A stretch of 64,000 bases of DNA from JACCQS01 sp963766765 (lineage in GTDB: Bacteria; Actinomycetota; Actinomycetes; Mycobacteriales; Geodermatophilaceae). The stretch spans positions 1-64,000 of the forward strand of contig CAVYBR010000007.1 in assembly GCA_963766765.1 (NCBI GenBank), written 5' to 3'. Below the pieces are notes generated by a model that was given only the letters and a program-made list of their open reading frames with translations, did no database searches and was not told the origin of the DNA. A program made the position numbers and the translations under genes. This document shows positions 18,394 to 26,716 of the stretch, piece after piece. Within the stretch, counting starts at the first letter, position 1. Every line of letters starts with the position of its first letter.

Positions 18394-18753
18394 TCAGTCG
18401 GTGGTTGCTCGCGTGATCGCCTCGACCCAGGCGTCCGCTTCCTTGGCGCGGCCGACGAGGACGCCGAACACGCGCTCGCCGTCAGCGTCGGTGAACCTGA
18501 CCTTGACCACGGGGTAGCCGAAAGTCCGCTTGCCGTTGTGGCTCTTGCCCGTCTCGACGCCGAGCACGGACGCGAGCGCGATAACGAACTCCGTCTTCGG
18601 CACCCAACGCACGAAGCGCAGCTCGGACGACGTCAGCGTCAGCAGTCCGTTGCCACGGATCACCTTCCACTCGCGCCGCATACCGCCATCTGGTTCGACG
18701 GTCTCGAATCCCTGGAAGTTCGCGCCGCGGCTCTCGCGGATCACGTCGGACAC
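18394..18753 (-). CDS. Small PH/GRAM-like domain protein, hypothetical
   Basis: 119 residues from a GTG at 18753. The alternation of beta strands (GMRREWKVIRGNGLLTLTSSELRFVRW, FGYPVVKVRF) ending in a helix (AKEADAWVEAITRAT) resembles a bacterial PH/GRAM fold. No catalytic motif is visible. Its neighbour upstream is the partial tRNA repeat of the island boundary. Confidence 0.55.
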   Translation of the reverse strand: MSDVIRESRGANFQGFETVEPDGGMRREWKVIRGNGLLTLTSSELRFVRWVPKTEFVIALASVLGVETGKSHNGKRTFGYPVVKVRFTDADGERVFGVLVGRAKEADAWVEAITRATTD

Positions 18754-18858
18754 GCGGGGCAGAGTAACCGAGCGAAGCGCGTCGCTGAGCGGCGTCGGCT
18801 ACAGACCAGTTGCGTCGCGAACGTGTCAACAGCACTCGCGCCTAGGATGCCGCTGTGT

Positions 18859-18900
18859 GTCAGCCCTCGTAGCTCAGGGGATAGAGCAGTGGTTTCCTAA
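18859..18900 (+). repeat. attL-like direct repeat: 5' half of tRNA-Arg(CCU)
   Basis: 42 bp identical to 36671-36712. It covers 4 bp of upstream flank plus tRNA nucleotides 1-38, ending exactly at the 3' side of the anticodon loop (TTCCTAA). After 18900 the sequence no longer resembles a tRNA. Together with the intact tRNA at 36675 it brackets 17.8 kb. Confidence 0.88.
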
Positions 18901-19010
18901 GTCGATCAGACCACCTAGCCGGTTGAGCGTGAAACCGCGAAACCGCAGCTCAGCACGCTGGAATTGGTTCGCCGCTGATTACTGATGCGGACCCTGGTTT
19001 GGCCCCTGCT

Positions 19011-19031
19011 TATGGCACAGATATGGCGCAG
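19011..19031 (+). repeat. Paired 10-mers, possible integrase arm-type sites (left)
   Basis: TATGGCACAG (19011) and TATGGCGCAG (19022), same orientation, spaced 11 bp start to start, 110 bp inside the left tRNA repeat. An equivalent pair with the same spacing lies just inside the right end. Confidence 0.55.
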
Positions 19032-19110
19032 CGGCGGCAGGTCGGGCATTGCCGCCTCCACAGGGCGGGCCAACGGTGGGCATCTGCCGCTGCAACAGGC
19101 GGGCTCACCG

Positions 19111-19169
19111 TTCAACCCGGGTTGCTATGCTGCTCATATACCCCCGGGGGTATACTGGAGATGAAGGAG
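19111..19169 (+). promoter_or_regulatory. Promoter, CsoR-family operator and strong RBS of the sulfide operon
   Basis: A perfect 18-bp palindrome TATACCCCCGGGGGTATA (19137-19154) has the A/T-edge plus G-tract architecture of CsoR/CstR-family operators. A candidate -35 TTCAAC (19111-19116) and -10 CATATA (19135-19140), 18 bp apart, would place the operator over the -10 and start site. AAGGAGG at 19163-19169 is an ideal Shine-Dalgarno 8 bp before the ATG. Confidence 0.8.
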
Positions 19170-19177
19170 GTGACTGC

Positions 19178-19444
19178 ATGGATGTTGATGGGAAACAACT
19201 CAAGGACGTACTGACCCGATTGAAGCGGGTGCAGGGTCAGCTGGGCGGCATCATCCGGATGATCGAAGACGGCCGGGACTGCTCGGAGGTGGTCACCCAA
19301 CTGGCTGCCGCCTCGCGAGCGCTGGATCGCGCCGGATTCAAGATCATTGCTACCGGCATGCGGCAATGCGTGGTCTCTGAGGACGCTGACACACGGCGCC
19401 TGGATGAGGCCGAACTGGAGCGCCTTTTCCTCTCCCTCGCCTGA
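19178..19444 (+). CDS. cstR: CsoR-family repressor, CstR-like persulfide sensor
   Basis: 88 residues, all-helical DUF156 fold (LTRLKRVQGQLGGIIRMIEDGRDC). Two cysteines, Cys35 and Cys64, occupy the positions of the first and last copper ligands of CsoR. The intervening His ligand (four residues before Cys64) is Gly60. Absence of that His together with two conserved Cys is the pattern of persulfide-sensing CstR rather than Cu(I)-sensing CsoR. The next genes encode a DUF302 protein, an MBL-rhodanese and a TauE permease, matching cst-type sulfide detoxification operons. It most likely binds the palindrome just upstream and derepresses when Cys35 and Cys64 form a polysulfide bridge; this mechanism is inferred from the family. 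Confidence 0.82.
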   Translation: MDVDGKQLKDVLTRLKRVQGQLGGIIRMIEDGRDCSEVVTQLAAASRALDRAGFKIIATGMRQCVVSEDADTRRLDEAELERLFLSLA

Positions 19445-19496
19445 CCCCGGCCAGCGCGCGTCCCGGCACACCGAGCACAAGGAGTGGACGAACACC

Positions 19497-19901
19497 ATGG
19501 ACTACCAGAGCAGCATCACCTTCGAAGTCCCCTATTCAGAAGCCGTCGCGCGCACCCGAGATGCGTTGACCGACCAAGGCTTCGGCGTCCTCACCGAGAT
19601 CGACGTACAGGCCACGCTGCGCGAGAAGCTCGGGCTGGACATGGAGCCCTACCTCATTCTCGGCGCTTGCAATCCCGAGCTGGCCCATCAGGCGCTCGAA
19701 GTCGACCGCAACATTGGGGTGCTACTGCCGTGCAATGTCGTCGTCCGCGGTCGCGGCGAGGGTTCGCTGGTGCAGATCCTTGATCCGCAGATCATGGCCT
19801 CCGCCACCGGCCTGACCGATCTGAAACCGCTGGCCGACGATGCGTCTAGTCGCCTACAGACAGTTCTTGACAGCCTCACTGACGGAGCTGAACAGCGGTG
19901 A
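19497..19901 (+). CDS. DUF302 family protein
   Basis: 134 residues, small alpha/beta DUF302 domain (SEAVARTRDALTDQGFGVLTEID, then YLILGACNPELAHQALEVDRNIGVLLPCNVVV). The family often accompanies sulfur-handling or redox genes; a biochemical role is not established. Two Cys (in GACNP and LPCNV) are candidates for thiol chemistry, which would fit the persulfide context. It lies 52 bp after the repressor and overlaps the following MBL-rhodanese gene by GTGA, so it is translationally coupled. Confidence 0.85.
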   Translation: MDYQSSITFEVPYSEAVARTRDALTDQGFGVLTEIDVQATLREKLGLDMEPYLILGACNPELAHQALEVDRNIGVLLPCNVVVRGRGEGSLVQILDPQIMASATGLTDLKPLADDASSRLQTVLDSLTDGAEQR

Positions 19902-21280
19902 TCGTGATAAAGACTCTTGAGACGTCCAGTCTCGGGGATCGCAGCTACGTGGTCTCCGACGGCGAGGTCGCGGTGGTGGTCGACCCGCAGCGTGACATCG
20001 ACCGAGTCCTCGCGTTGGTCGCGGAGCGCGGCTGGCGTGTGACGCACGTGCTGGAGACCCACGTGCACAACGATTACGTCACCGGCGGGCTGGAGCTGGC
20101 GCGGCGCACCGGCGCGGACTACGTACTCCCCGACGGCAGTGGGGTGCAGTTCGACCACAAGGCCATGCGCGACGGCGACGTGGTGGATAGCGGTGCCATG
20201 CGATTGCGAGTGCTGCACACTCCGGGCCACACGTTTCATCACGTCAGCTATGTACTGGCCGACGACGAGGGAAAGGTTCGTGGTGTCTTCACCGGTGGGT
20301 CGTTGCTGTTCGGGGCGACTGGACGCACCGATCTGATCAGCCCGGACGACACCGAAGAACTGACTCACGCCCAGTATCACTCGGTACAGCGGTTGGCCCG
20401 CGAGCTGCCGGGCGAGGCCGATGTGCTTCCCACGCATGGGTTCGGCAGCTTCTGCTCGGCCACTCCGACCAGCGGAGACTCGTCCACGCTTGCCGAACAG
20501 ACCAAAGAGAACCCGGCGTTGACCTTGCCCGAACAGGAATACGTTGACACTCTGTTGGCCGGCTTGGACGCCTATCCCGCCTACTACCAGCACATGGGAC
20601 CGATCAACCGCCGCGGCCCGGAGCCCGTCGACCTGTCCCCGCCCGCACCGGTGGACCCCGGGGACTTGCGCCGGCGGATCGGGGCCGGAGAATGGGTCGT
20701 GGATCTCCGGGATCGTACTGCCTTCGCGGCCGGGCACCTGTCTGGCTCGCTGGGATTCGAGCTGTCGGACAACTTCGTCAGCTACCTCGGTTGGCTCTTT
20801 CGCTACGGCAACCCACTTACCCTGATCGGCGAGAGCCAGGACCAGGTTGCCGACGCCCGCCGGGAGCTGGTTCGCATCGGGATCGACGACCTCGACGGCG
20901 CGGCGGTCGGCGAAATCGAGACCCTGGCCCAGGGCGAGCCGTTGCGCTCCTACCCGGTCAGCGACTTTGCTGGGCTGGCCGAAGCCATGTGCCAGGCAGC
21001 GGTGCAAGTCCTCGACGCCCGGCGACACGACGAGCGCGCAAAGGGCTTCGTACGTGGATCCCAGCACCTCCCGCTGCACGAACTCTCCGACCGTTTGGAC
21101 GAGGTCCCCGATGGCGAGCTGTGGGTTTACTGCGGGTCCGGCTACCGTGCTTCGATCGCGGCCTCGATCCTGGATCGACCCGGTCGGGAGGTCGTGCTCG
21201 TCAACGACTCTTACGAAGCCGCCAAATCTGCTGGGCTCGAGGACGAGACCGCCACCGACGCTGCCGACGCCACCAGCTGA
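19898..21280 (+). CDS. cstB: Persulfide dioxygenase-rhodanese fusion (CstB/ETHE1-like)
   Basis: 460 residues from a GTG overlapping the DUF302 stop. Residues 1-240 are an ETHE1-type metallo-beta-lactamase domain with ETHVHNDYVTGG (iron ligands), HTPGHTFHH and GRTDL. Residues about 255-345 form a rhodanese domain without a catalytic Cys (VVDLRDRTAFAAGHLSGS). Residues about 350-450 form a second rhodanese domain with the active Cys loop VYCGSGYRAS. Such fusions oxidise low-molecular-weight persulfides to sulfite or thiosulfate, completing sulfide detoxification. In the operon it acts downstream of persulfide formation; no sulfide:quinone oxidoreductase is encoded nearby. Confidence 0.88.
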   Translation: MIVIKTLETSSLGDRSYVVSDGEVAVVVDPQRDIDRVLALVAERGWRVTHVLETHVHNDYVTGGLELARRTGADYVLPDGSGVQFDHKAMRDGDVVDSGAMRLRVLHTPGHTFHHVSYVLADDEGKVRGVFTGGSLLFGATGRTDLISPDDTEELTHAQYHSVQRLARELPGEADVLPTHGFGSFCSATPTSGDSSTLAEQTKENPALTLPEQEYVDTLLAGLDAYPAYYQHMGPINRRGPEPVDLSPPAPVDPGDLRRRIGAGEWVVDLRDRTAFAAGHLSGSLGFELSDNFVSYLGWLFRYGNPLTLIGESQDQVADARRELVRIGIDDLDGAAVGEIETLAQGEPLRSYPVSDFAGLAEAMCQAAVQVLDARRHDERAKGFVRGSQHLPLHELSDRLDEVPDGELWVYCGSGYRASIAASILDRPGREVVLVNDSYEAAKSAGLEDETATDAADATS

Positions 21281-21304
21281 CCGGGTGGGCATCAGGACGT
21301 TGTG

Positions 21305-22084
21305 ATGATCGCTGTGCTGGGGCTGGGCCTGGCAATTGGTGTTCTGCTCGGGCTTCTGGGCGGTGGCGGCTCGATCTTGGCCGTACCCGCTCTCGTCTAC
21401 GGCGCCTCCCTGCCGCTGGCCGCGGCCATCCCCACATCCCTGCTGGTTGTCGGGGTGTCCTCGGTCGCCGCGTTGCTTCCCCGGCTGCGTCATGGGCAGG
21501 TCGCCTGGCGCATCGCGGGAGTCTTTGCACTGGCCGGCGCCGGGGCGGCCTTCGGCGGCGCAGCTGTCAGCCGACTGCTCGAACCTCGGATCGTGCTCAT
21601 CGGATTCGCCGTGCTGATGATCGCTGCCGGAGTGGCCATGCTCCGCGAGGACAGCGAGGTCGGCGGGGACTGCGCCTTGTTGGGCGGCGGGGTGAACTGG
21701 CGGGGCTGCCTGCCCAAGGCGGTTGGCTGCGGGCTGGCCGTCGGCTTCCTCACCGGCCTGTTCGGCGTCGGCGGCGGGTTTCTGATCATCCCGGCCCTGG
21801 TTGTGTTGCTCGGCCTACCGATGATGGTCGCGATCGGCACCTCGTTGGTCATCATCGGGGTCAACTCCGCGGCCGGGTTCCTAGCCCACGCCGGCGACGT
21901 CGACTTGGATTACCGAGTCGCCGGCGCATTCGCTGCCGCCGCGATCGTCGGCTCTCTGGCAGCGGCCAAGGTAGCCCGACGGTTGCCCGCTGATCGACTG
22001 CGCCGATGGTTTGCCTACCTCGTGTTCGTCGTCGCCGTGTTTGTCGCCACGGAGGCCGTCCTCAACCCGGCCGTTGCCGGCTGA
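21305..22084 (+). CDS. tauE: TauE/SafE family sulfite/organosulfonate exporter
   Basis: About 260 residues and eight predicted membrane segments arranged as two repeats, each opening with a Gly-rich loop (GLLGGGGSILAVPAL and GLFGVGGGFLIIPALVVLLG), the TauE/SafE signature. Members move sulfite, thiosulfate or sulfonates. In a cst-type operon the likely job is export of the sulfite or thiosulfate made by the MBL-rhodanese. ATG at 21305 with an alternative GTG at 21302. It ends the operon and converges on the antiporter gene. Confidence 0.87.
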   Translation: MIAVLGLGLAIGVLLGLLGGGGSILAVPALVYGASLPLAAAIPTSLLVVGVSSVAALLPRLRHGQVAWRIAGVFALAGAGAAFGGAAVSRLLEPRIVLIGFAVLMIAAGVAMLREDSEVGGDCALLGGGVNWRGCLPKAVGCGLAVGFLTGLFGVGGGFLIIPALVVLLGLPMMVAIGTSLVIIGVNSAAGFLAHAGDVDLDYRVAGAFAAAAIVGSLAAAKVARRLPADRLRRWFAYLVFVVAVFVATEAVLNPAVAG

Positions 22085-22183
22085 GACACAGTCCCTGCTT
22101 TCGTCTGGCCGTCGAAATCCGCACTGCCTCAGCGGGTGGGCAACTGACTGCTCGGCGGCCTTGATCTGCCCTCCGGTCCGCGG

Positions 22184-23431
22184 TCATGCCGGGAGGGTTG
22201 CCCCTGAGGATCCGGCACCCAGGTCGTCTTCCTCGTCGTAGCTCAGCGTCGCTGACTCGTCCGCGGGCGGTTTGGCCCGCTGCCGCGCGAAGTAGTGCGC
22301 GATCGGTACGTCACTGGACGAGTGTGCCAGGATCGACAGGACGACGACGATCGCGATCAGGTGAAACATCTGATCGGCCCGGTCCGCACCGCTTTCCAGC
22401 ACGATCAGCCCGTACACAACCGAGGCGAAACCTTTCGGTCCGAACCAGGCCACGGCCGCCTGTTCCGGCCACGGGAGTCGGCTGCCCAGGAATGACACAA
22501 CAATCGCGGCCGGGCGGGCGACGACGATGGCCAGGATCGCGAAAACGTAACCCAGGAAGGGGATCTCGGTGAGGAACATCGGTGAGATCAGCGCCCCGAA
22601 GACCAGGATCGCCACCAGCTTGAGCAACTCGGTGACCAGTTCGCCGAACTCATGGAAGGAGTCCCGCAACTCCGGCGCGACCGAGGCGATCGTTATCCCG
22701 GCGGCGAAAGCGGCCAGGAACAGGTTGGCATGGGTTAACTCGGCCAGGGATAGCACGATCAGGCCGATCGCCACCGACGTGAGCTTCTCGTAGGTCGACG
22801 TTGCCCCGGTGAATCGGGACCGCATCAGTGCGACCGCGGCCAGGGGTATGGCCACGCCGATTACCAGGCCGAGGGCCAGCTCACCCCCGAGGGCAGCGAG
22901 TTCGATGTCGGGACCGCCGACGATTGCCAGCAGCACCAGGACGACCGGCAGCGCCAGTCCGTCGTTGAGCCCGGATTCGACATTGAGCAGGTGTCGAAGG
23001 CGACCGGGCACCTCCTCCCGTCCGACGATGGCAGCCGCAAAGACCGGGTCGGTCGGAGCGAGCACAGCGGCGACGAGAAGCGATTCCTGCCACGGCAACC
23101 CGGCGACCCAGAAAGCCAGCCCAGCCGTGACGATGAAGGTCAGTGGCATGCCGAAAATCAGCGCCCGACCGGGCAGGCGCCATGCCGAGCGCAAGTCGGC
23201 GACACCGACCTGCTGACCGTCGGTGAACAGCACCGAGAACAGGGCCAATTCGGCAAGACCGCTCACGATTGGATCGCCCGGCTGCAGGTCAACGATTCCG
23301 AAGACACCGTCGCCGAGAAGGAACCCGGCCACCAGGAAGAGCACCGCAGTCGAGAGCACGCTGCGGTGCGCTAAACCCGAGATCAGCACGCCGATCAGCA
23401 GCACGACCGAAAACGCGAGGAGCAGGCTCAT
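22184..23431 (-). CDS. Cation:proton antiporter (CPA family)
   Basis: 415 residues and about 12 membrane helices. The core motifs are APTDPVFAAAIVG (the paired-residue helix of NhaP/CPA1-type exchangers) and NVESGLNDGLALPVVLVLL. A C-terminal cytosolic tail is acidic (SYDEEDDLGAG). It exchanges Na+ or K+ for H+ across the membrane. The true start is MSLLLAFSVVLL at 23431; the open frame continues upstream without homology. It converges on the sulfide operon with 100 bp between stops. Confidence 0.85.
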   Translation of the reverse strand: MSLLLAFSVVLLIGVLISGLAHRSVLSTAVLFLVAGFLLGDGVFGIVDLQPGDPIVSGLAELALFSVLFTDGQQVGVADLRSAWRLPGRALIFGMPLTFIVTAGLAFWVAGLPWQESLLVAAVLAPTDPVFAAAIVGREEVPGRLRHLLNVESGLNDGLALPVVLVLLAIVGGPDIELAALGGELALGLVIGVAIPLAAVALMRSRFTGATSTYEKLTSVAIGLIVLSLAELTHANLFLAAFAAGITIASVAPELRDSFHEFGELVTELLKLVAILVFGALISPMFLTEIPFLGYVFAILAIVVARPAAIVVSFLGSRLPWPEQAAVAWFGPKGFASVVYGLIVLESGADRADQMFHLIAIVVVLSILAHSSSDVPIAHYFARQRAKPPADESATLSYDEEDDLGAGSSGATLPA

Positions 23432-24128
23432 GCGGCCAAGTCTCGCGCCCCCGCCGGGCCGATCGCTGCGCGCCCCGCCGACTTGCCCGCCGCGCCGGGA
23501 CATCAGGCCAAGGCCGGCGGCCAGTGCGGCGACACCGTGGCAGAGTTGTCGCGGCGGGGGAATCACCGCTGCTCAGGGCGGGTTCCGTCCACGTCGGAGA
23601 GCGCGCCCTACGGACGGCCATGTCGGTCGTCCGGGCAACAAGGCCCAGAATCTGTTGGAGGTGTGGCGCACCATCCACCGCGCAACCGAAGTCCGGTCCG
23701 ATAGAGCCGACTCATCCGCGGGGAGTTGCTAGCGAAGGCCCAATGCCTACTATGGACCTTCGCCGGACGCCGCCTGCACGCCTGTGCCCGCCATCCGAAG
23801 GTGGCGGCGACCTAAGGTTGCCCGGCATCGAGGGAGTCCGCCCTCTGTTGGCGTGCCCCTGGTCTCCGGGCACTCTGCGACCTACGACAGTCGTTTCTGC
23901 TCGGCAGGGTCGTAGCCGCGGGTGCTTCGGGTCAGCTGGTCTGCTCACAGTAGGCTTCCCGGTGGTTCGCTTGAGCCCGACCCAGGCTCCCTCGGGTCAG
24001 TCCGGAGTTGCGTCCAGGGATGTGGTGTTCGATCCGTCCGCTGATGTGCGTGGCGTCGTGATGTGAGACGGCCACCGCGTGATCCTCAACGAGATCTGCT
24101 CAAGGAACTCGAGACGAGGAGCAACGCG
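23432..24128. other. Intergenic region upstream of IS256 transposase, no gene seen
   Basis: About 700 bp of G+C-rich sequence without a credible coding frame. Near 24012-24036 the string GCGTCCAGGGATGTGGTG is an imperfect inverted match to CACCACCCCGCGGGACGT at 25298-25315, which may be the IS256 termini. No target duplication is evident. Confidence 0.45.
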
Positions 24129-25262
24129 ATGGCCGCAACACCCAGTATTGACATGTCTGGCTGGCTTTCCGAGCAGCTGGCCCAGGCGAGCCCGGATCTG
24201 CTCCGGGAGATGTTGACTACCTTCGCTGAGGCGCTGAGGGCGGGGACGGGGGGGGTCGGGGCAGGATGGAGGGAGGAGAGCTACATCCCGGACTGGCTGC
24301 TGGAACGACGCCGCCGGGCCGAGGCCGCGCTGGTCACCGTGGTGGCGACCAGTTACCTGCTGGGGGTTTCGACCCGGCGGATGGAGAAGCTGGTCGAGAC
24401 CCTGGGGATCACCCGACTGTCCAAGTCCCAGGTCAGCGTGATGGCCAAGGACCTCGACGCCCAGGTGCAGGCGTTCCGGACGCGGCCGCTGGACGCCGGC
24501 CCGTACACGTTCCTGGCCGCCGATGCGCTGGTGCTCAAAGTGCGTGAGGGCGGGCGCACCATCAACGTCCACGCGCTGGTCGCGGTCGGGGTCAACTCCG
24601 AGGGCTACCGGGAAATCCTCGGCCTGCAGGTCAGCTCCGCCGAGGACGGCGCGGGCTGGCTCGCCTTCTTCCGCGACCTGACTGCCCGCGGCCTGTCCGG
24701 TGTCGCACTGGTCACCTCCGATGCCCACCGCGGATTGATCGAAGCGATCGGTGCGACCCTGCCCGGCGCAAGCTGGCAGCGCTGTCGAACCCACTACGCG
24801 GCGAACCTGATGTCGGCGACCCCCAAGTCGGCGTGGGGCTGGGTGAAAGCATTGCTGCACAGCGTCTACGACCAGCCCGACACCGCGTCGGGCCACGCCC
24901 AGTTCGACCGGGTCCTGGAAGCATTGGGCGACAAGCTCCCGGGCGTGGCCGAACACCTCGACGCCGCCCGCGCCGACATCCTGGCCTTCACCGGCTTCCA
25001 AAAAGCCATCTGGCGCCAGATCTGGTCCAAGAATCCCCAGGAGCGGCTCAACCGCGAGATCCGCCGCCGCACCGACGTCGTCGGCATCTTCCCCGACCGC
25101 GACGCCCTGATCCGACTCGTCGGCGCCGTCCTGGCCGAACAGCACGACGAATGGACCGAGATGCGCCGCTACATCGGACTCGAAGTCCTAGCCAAATCCC
25201 GGCTGTCCATGATCGAGAACACCGAACCCGAGGAGATGCCCCTGACCGCCATCACCGCATAG
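24129..25262 (+). CDS. IS256-family transposase with internal deletion
   Basis: Mutator-type DDE transposase. Recognisable blocks are YIPDWLLERRRRAEAALVTVV, LSKSQVSVMAKDLDAQV, AADAL (first Asp), SDAHRGLIEAI (second Asp), WQRCRTHY, and NPQERLNREIRRRTDVVGIFPDR (Glu). Between the N-terminal helix (EALRA) and YIPDW, around 24236-24270, the usual 45-50 residues (the segment with CGAGYGER and NGYR) are missing and replaced by a G-rich string. The protein is therefore about 378 residues instead of 410-420. It is probably inactive, or the gap is an assembly collapse. It sits among cargo genes of the island. Confidence 0.87.
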   Translation: MAATPSIDMSGWLSEQLAQASPDLLREMLTTFAEALRAGTGGVGAGWREESYIPDWLLERRRRAEAALVTVVATSYLLGVSTRRMEKLVETLGITRLSKSQVSVMAKDLDAQVQAFRTRPLDAGPYTFLAADALVLKVREGGRTINVHALVAVGVNSEGYREILGLQVSSAEDGAGWLAFFRDLTARGLSGVALVTSDAHRGLIEAIGATLPGASWQRCRTHYAANLMSATPKSAWGWVKALLHSVYDQPDTASGHAQFDRVLEALGDKLPGVAEHLDAARADILAFTGFQKAIWRQIWSKNPQERLNREIRRRTDVVGIFPDRDALIRLVGAVLAEQHDEWTEMRRYIGLEVLAKSRLSMIENTEPEEMPLTAITA

Positions 25263-25356
25263 AGTCCAACCCAAGATCACGCAGAGGTCAGCTCATACAC
25301 CACCCCGCGGGACGTGACCCAGTCCGGAACCTGGCCAGCATAGAGGAGGCCGCCTG

Positions 25357-25965
25357 GTGACTACCCTTCGTGCCCTTGTGTTGGGGTGTTCGCTCAAGCG
25401 CTCACCTGCACCGTCGAGTGCGGAGCTCCTCGGCCGTGAGGTCCTCACCGCCCTGGCCGATCACGACGTTGAGGGAGAGGTGGTCCGCGTCGTCGATCAC
25501 CATGTCCGCTTCGGGGTCTCCGTTGATGAGGGCGACGGTGACGCGTGGCCCGACATCAGGGCGAAGATTCTCGACGCGCGGATCTTGGTAATCGCCACTC
25601 CCGTCTGGATGGGTCAGCCCTCCAGTGTCTGCAAAATGGTCTTGGAGCGACTGGACGCCGAGCTGTCCGAGACCGACGACCAGGGTCGGTTGCTGACCTA
25701 CGGCAAGGTCGCCGCTGTCGCGGTTGTAGGCAACGAAGATGGCGCGCATCACGTTACGGCCGAGGTGTTCCAGGCCCTCAACGATGTTGGCTTTACTATC
25801 GCGGCGGCCGGTTCCACATATTGGGTTGGCGAGGCTATGAACAAGCTGGACTATGACGAAGCGGGACCCAAACCGGACACCACCGGCGCTGCGACCAAGA
25901 CTCTCGCCGCAAACACCGCCCACCTGGCTCGCCTGCTCGCCGAGCACACCTATCCGGCGGCGTGA
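25357..25965 (+). CDS. Flavodoxin-like NAD(P)H-dependent FMN reductase family protein
   Basis: 202 residues with a flavodoxin fold. The N-terminal strand and phosphate loop (ALVLGCSLKRSPAPSSAELL) and the FMN-ring loop ILVIATPVWMGQPSSVCKMVLERLD match the NADPH-dependent FMN reductase/WrbA-like class. A late GNEDGAHHVTAEVFQALNDVGFTI strand-helix pair completes the fold. Substrate unknown; a quinone or azo reductase role is possible. GTG start at 25357 following GGAGG. It lies downstream of the IS256 element. Confidence 0.8.
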   Translation: MTTLRALVLGCSLKRSPAPSSAELLGREVLTALADHDVEGEVVRVVDHHVRFGVSVDEGDGDAWPDIRAKILDARILVIATPVWMGQPSSVCKMVLERLDAELSETDDQGRLLTYGKVAAVAVVGNEDGAHHVTAEVFQALNDVGFTIAAAGSTYWVGEAMNKLDYDEAGPKPDTTGAATKTLAANTAHLARLLAEHTYPAA

Positions 25966-26251
25966 GCCACGCAGCCCAAACCTACGAGACGCTCAACGCG
26001 CCGGTTAGCCGGCTCTAGCCGAGGCGATGAACGGCCGTGCGTGCTCGCCCGCCTGGTGCCCGGTTGGCTGTCCACGCTCGGTCTCATCGTGCTGCGCGGC
26101 AATGCCACAGCTCTGTAGAGAGCTGACCTCGGGCCGGGCATTGCCCTGTTGCTCTCTCGATCGCCGCCGGGATAGCTCCCTATCGCGGCCACGGCCTCGT
26201 CATCACATGCTTGGTTTGCGGCTATTTAGCTCGGGACGATGAACGTTGCCC
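25966..26251. other. Intergenic region, no gene seen
   Basis: 286 bp between converging genes (flavodoxin-like on plus, membrane protein on minus). No clear hairpin terminator and no credible frame. Confidence 0.4.
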
Positions 26252-26716
26252 CTAGGGAGCCTTGCGCCGCAACCAGGCCGTGTCCGTGGACTGCCGTTGC
26301 CGGCGATGGGCGCGAGCGCGGCCGACGCCTTCGGCCAGTCCGACTCCGACAACCACGAGCAGAGCGGCGATCGCCCAGCCGACCAGGTAGTTCCTTCCGA
26401 GCAGCGTGTCGTTGCCGGCGACGGCGTTGTGCTGAATCACCAGCGGCACAGCGATCAGGGTCAGCGACCCGATACAAACAAGTGCGATAACGAGGCTGCG
26501 TCGGGCGGTGGGAGACCATCGGTCGGCGGCGAACTTGCCGGCGAGCGCCGTGGCCGGGGCCACGACGCCGTCGTGCAGGATCAACCCGGCTCCTAGCCAG
26601 AAGAACACCCAGAGCAGATCCACGACGTCGAAGGCGAGGAGATTGACCACACCGAGGCCGATCAGCAGTACCCCGCCGAGGCCCATCGCCGCACGTGGAA
26701 CCGACGGCCGCGTCAT
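26252..26716 (-). CDS. Small integral membrane protein, last gene of a coupled operon
   Basis: 154 residues with four hydrophobic segments: MGLGGVLLIGLGVVNLLAF, LLWVFFWLGAGLIL, RRSLVIALVCIGSLTLIAVPLVI and LVGWAIAALLVVVGVGLA. The basic C-terminus (RARAHRRQR) suggests a cytosolic tail. The start ATG at 26716 overlaps the molybdoenzyme stop by ATGA. No family recognised; it may anchor or assist the membrane molybdoenzyme encoded just before it. Confidence 0.72.
   Translation of the reverse strand: MTRPSVPRAAMGLGGVLLIGLGVVNLLAFDVVDLLWVFFWLGAGLILHDGVVAPATALAGKFAADRWSPTARRSLVIALVCIGSLTLIAVPLVIQHNAVAGNDTLLGRNYLVGWAIAALLVVVGVGLAEGVGRARAHRRQRQSTDTAWLRRKAP

Noticed and set aside
18863..18900. A second tRNA-Arg gene
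   Set aside because: Only nucleotides 1-38 are present. After the anticodon loop the sequence does not pair, so it is a tRNA fragment created by integration, not a functional gene.
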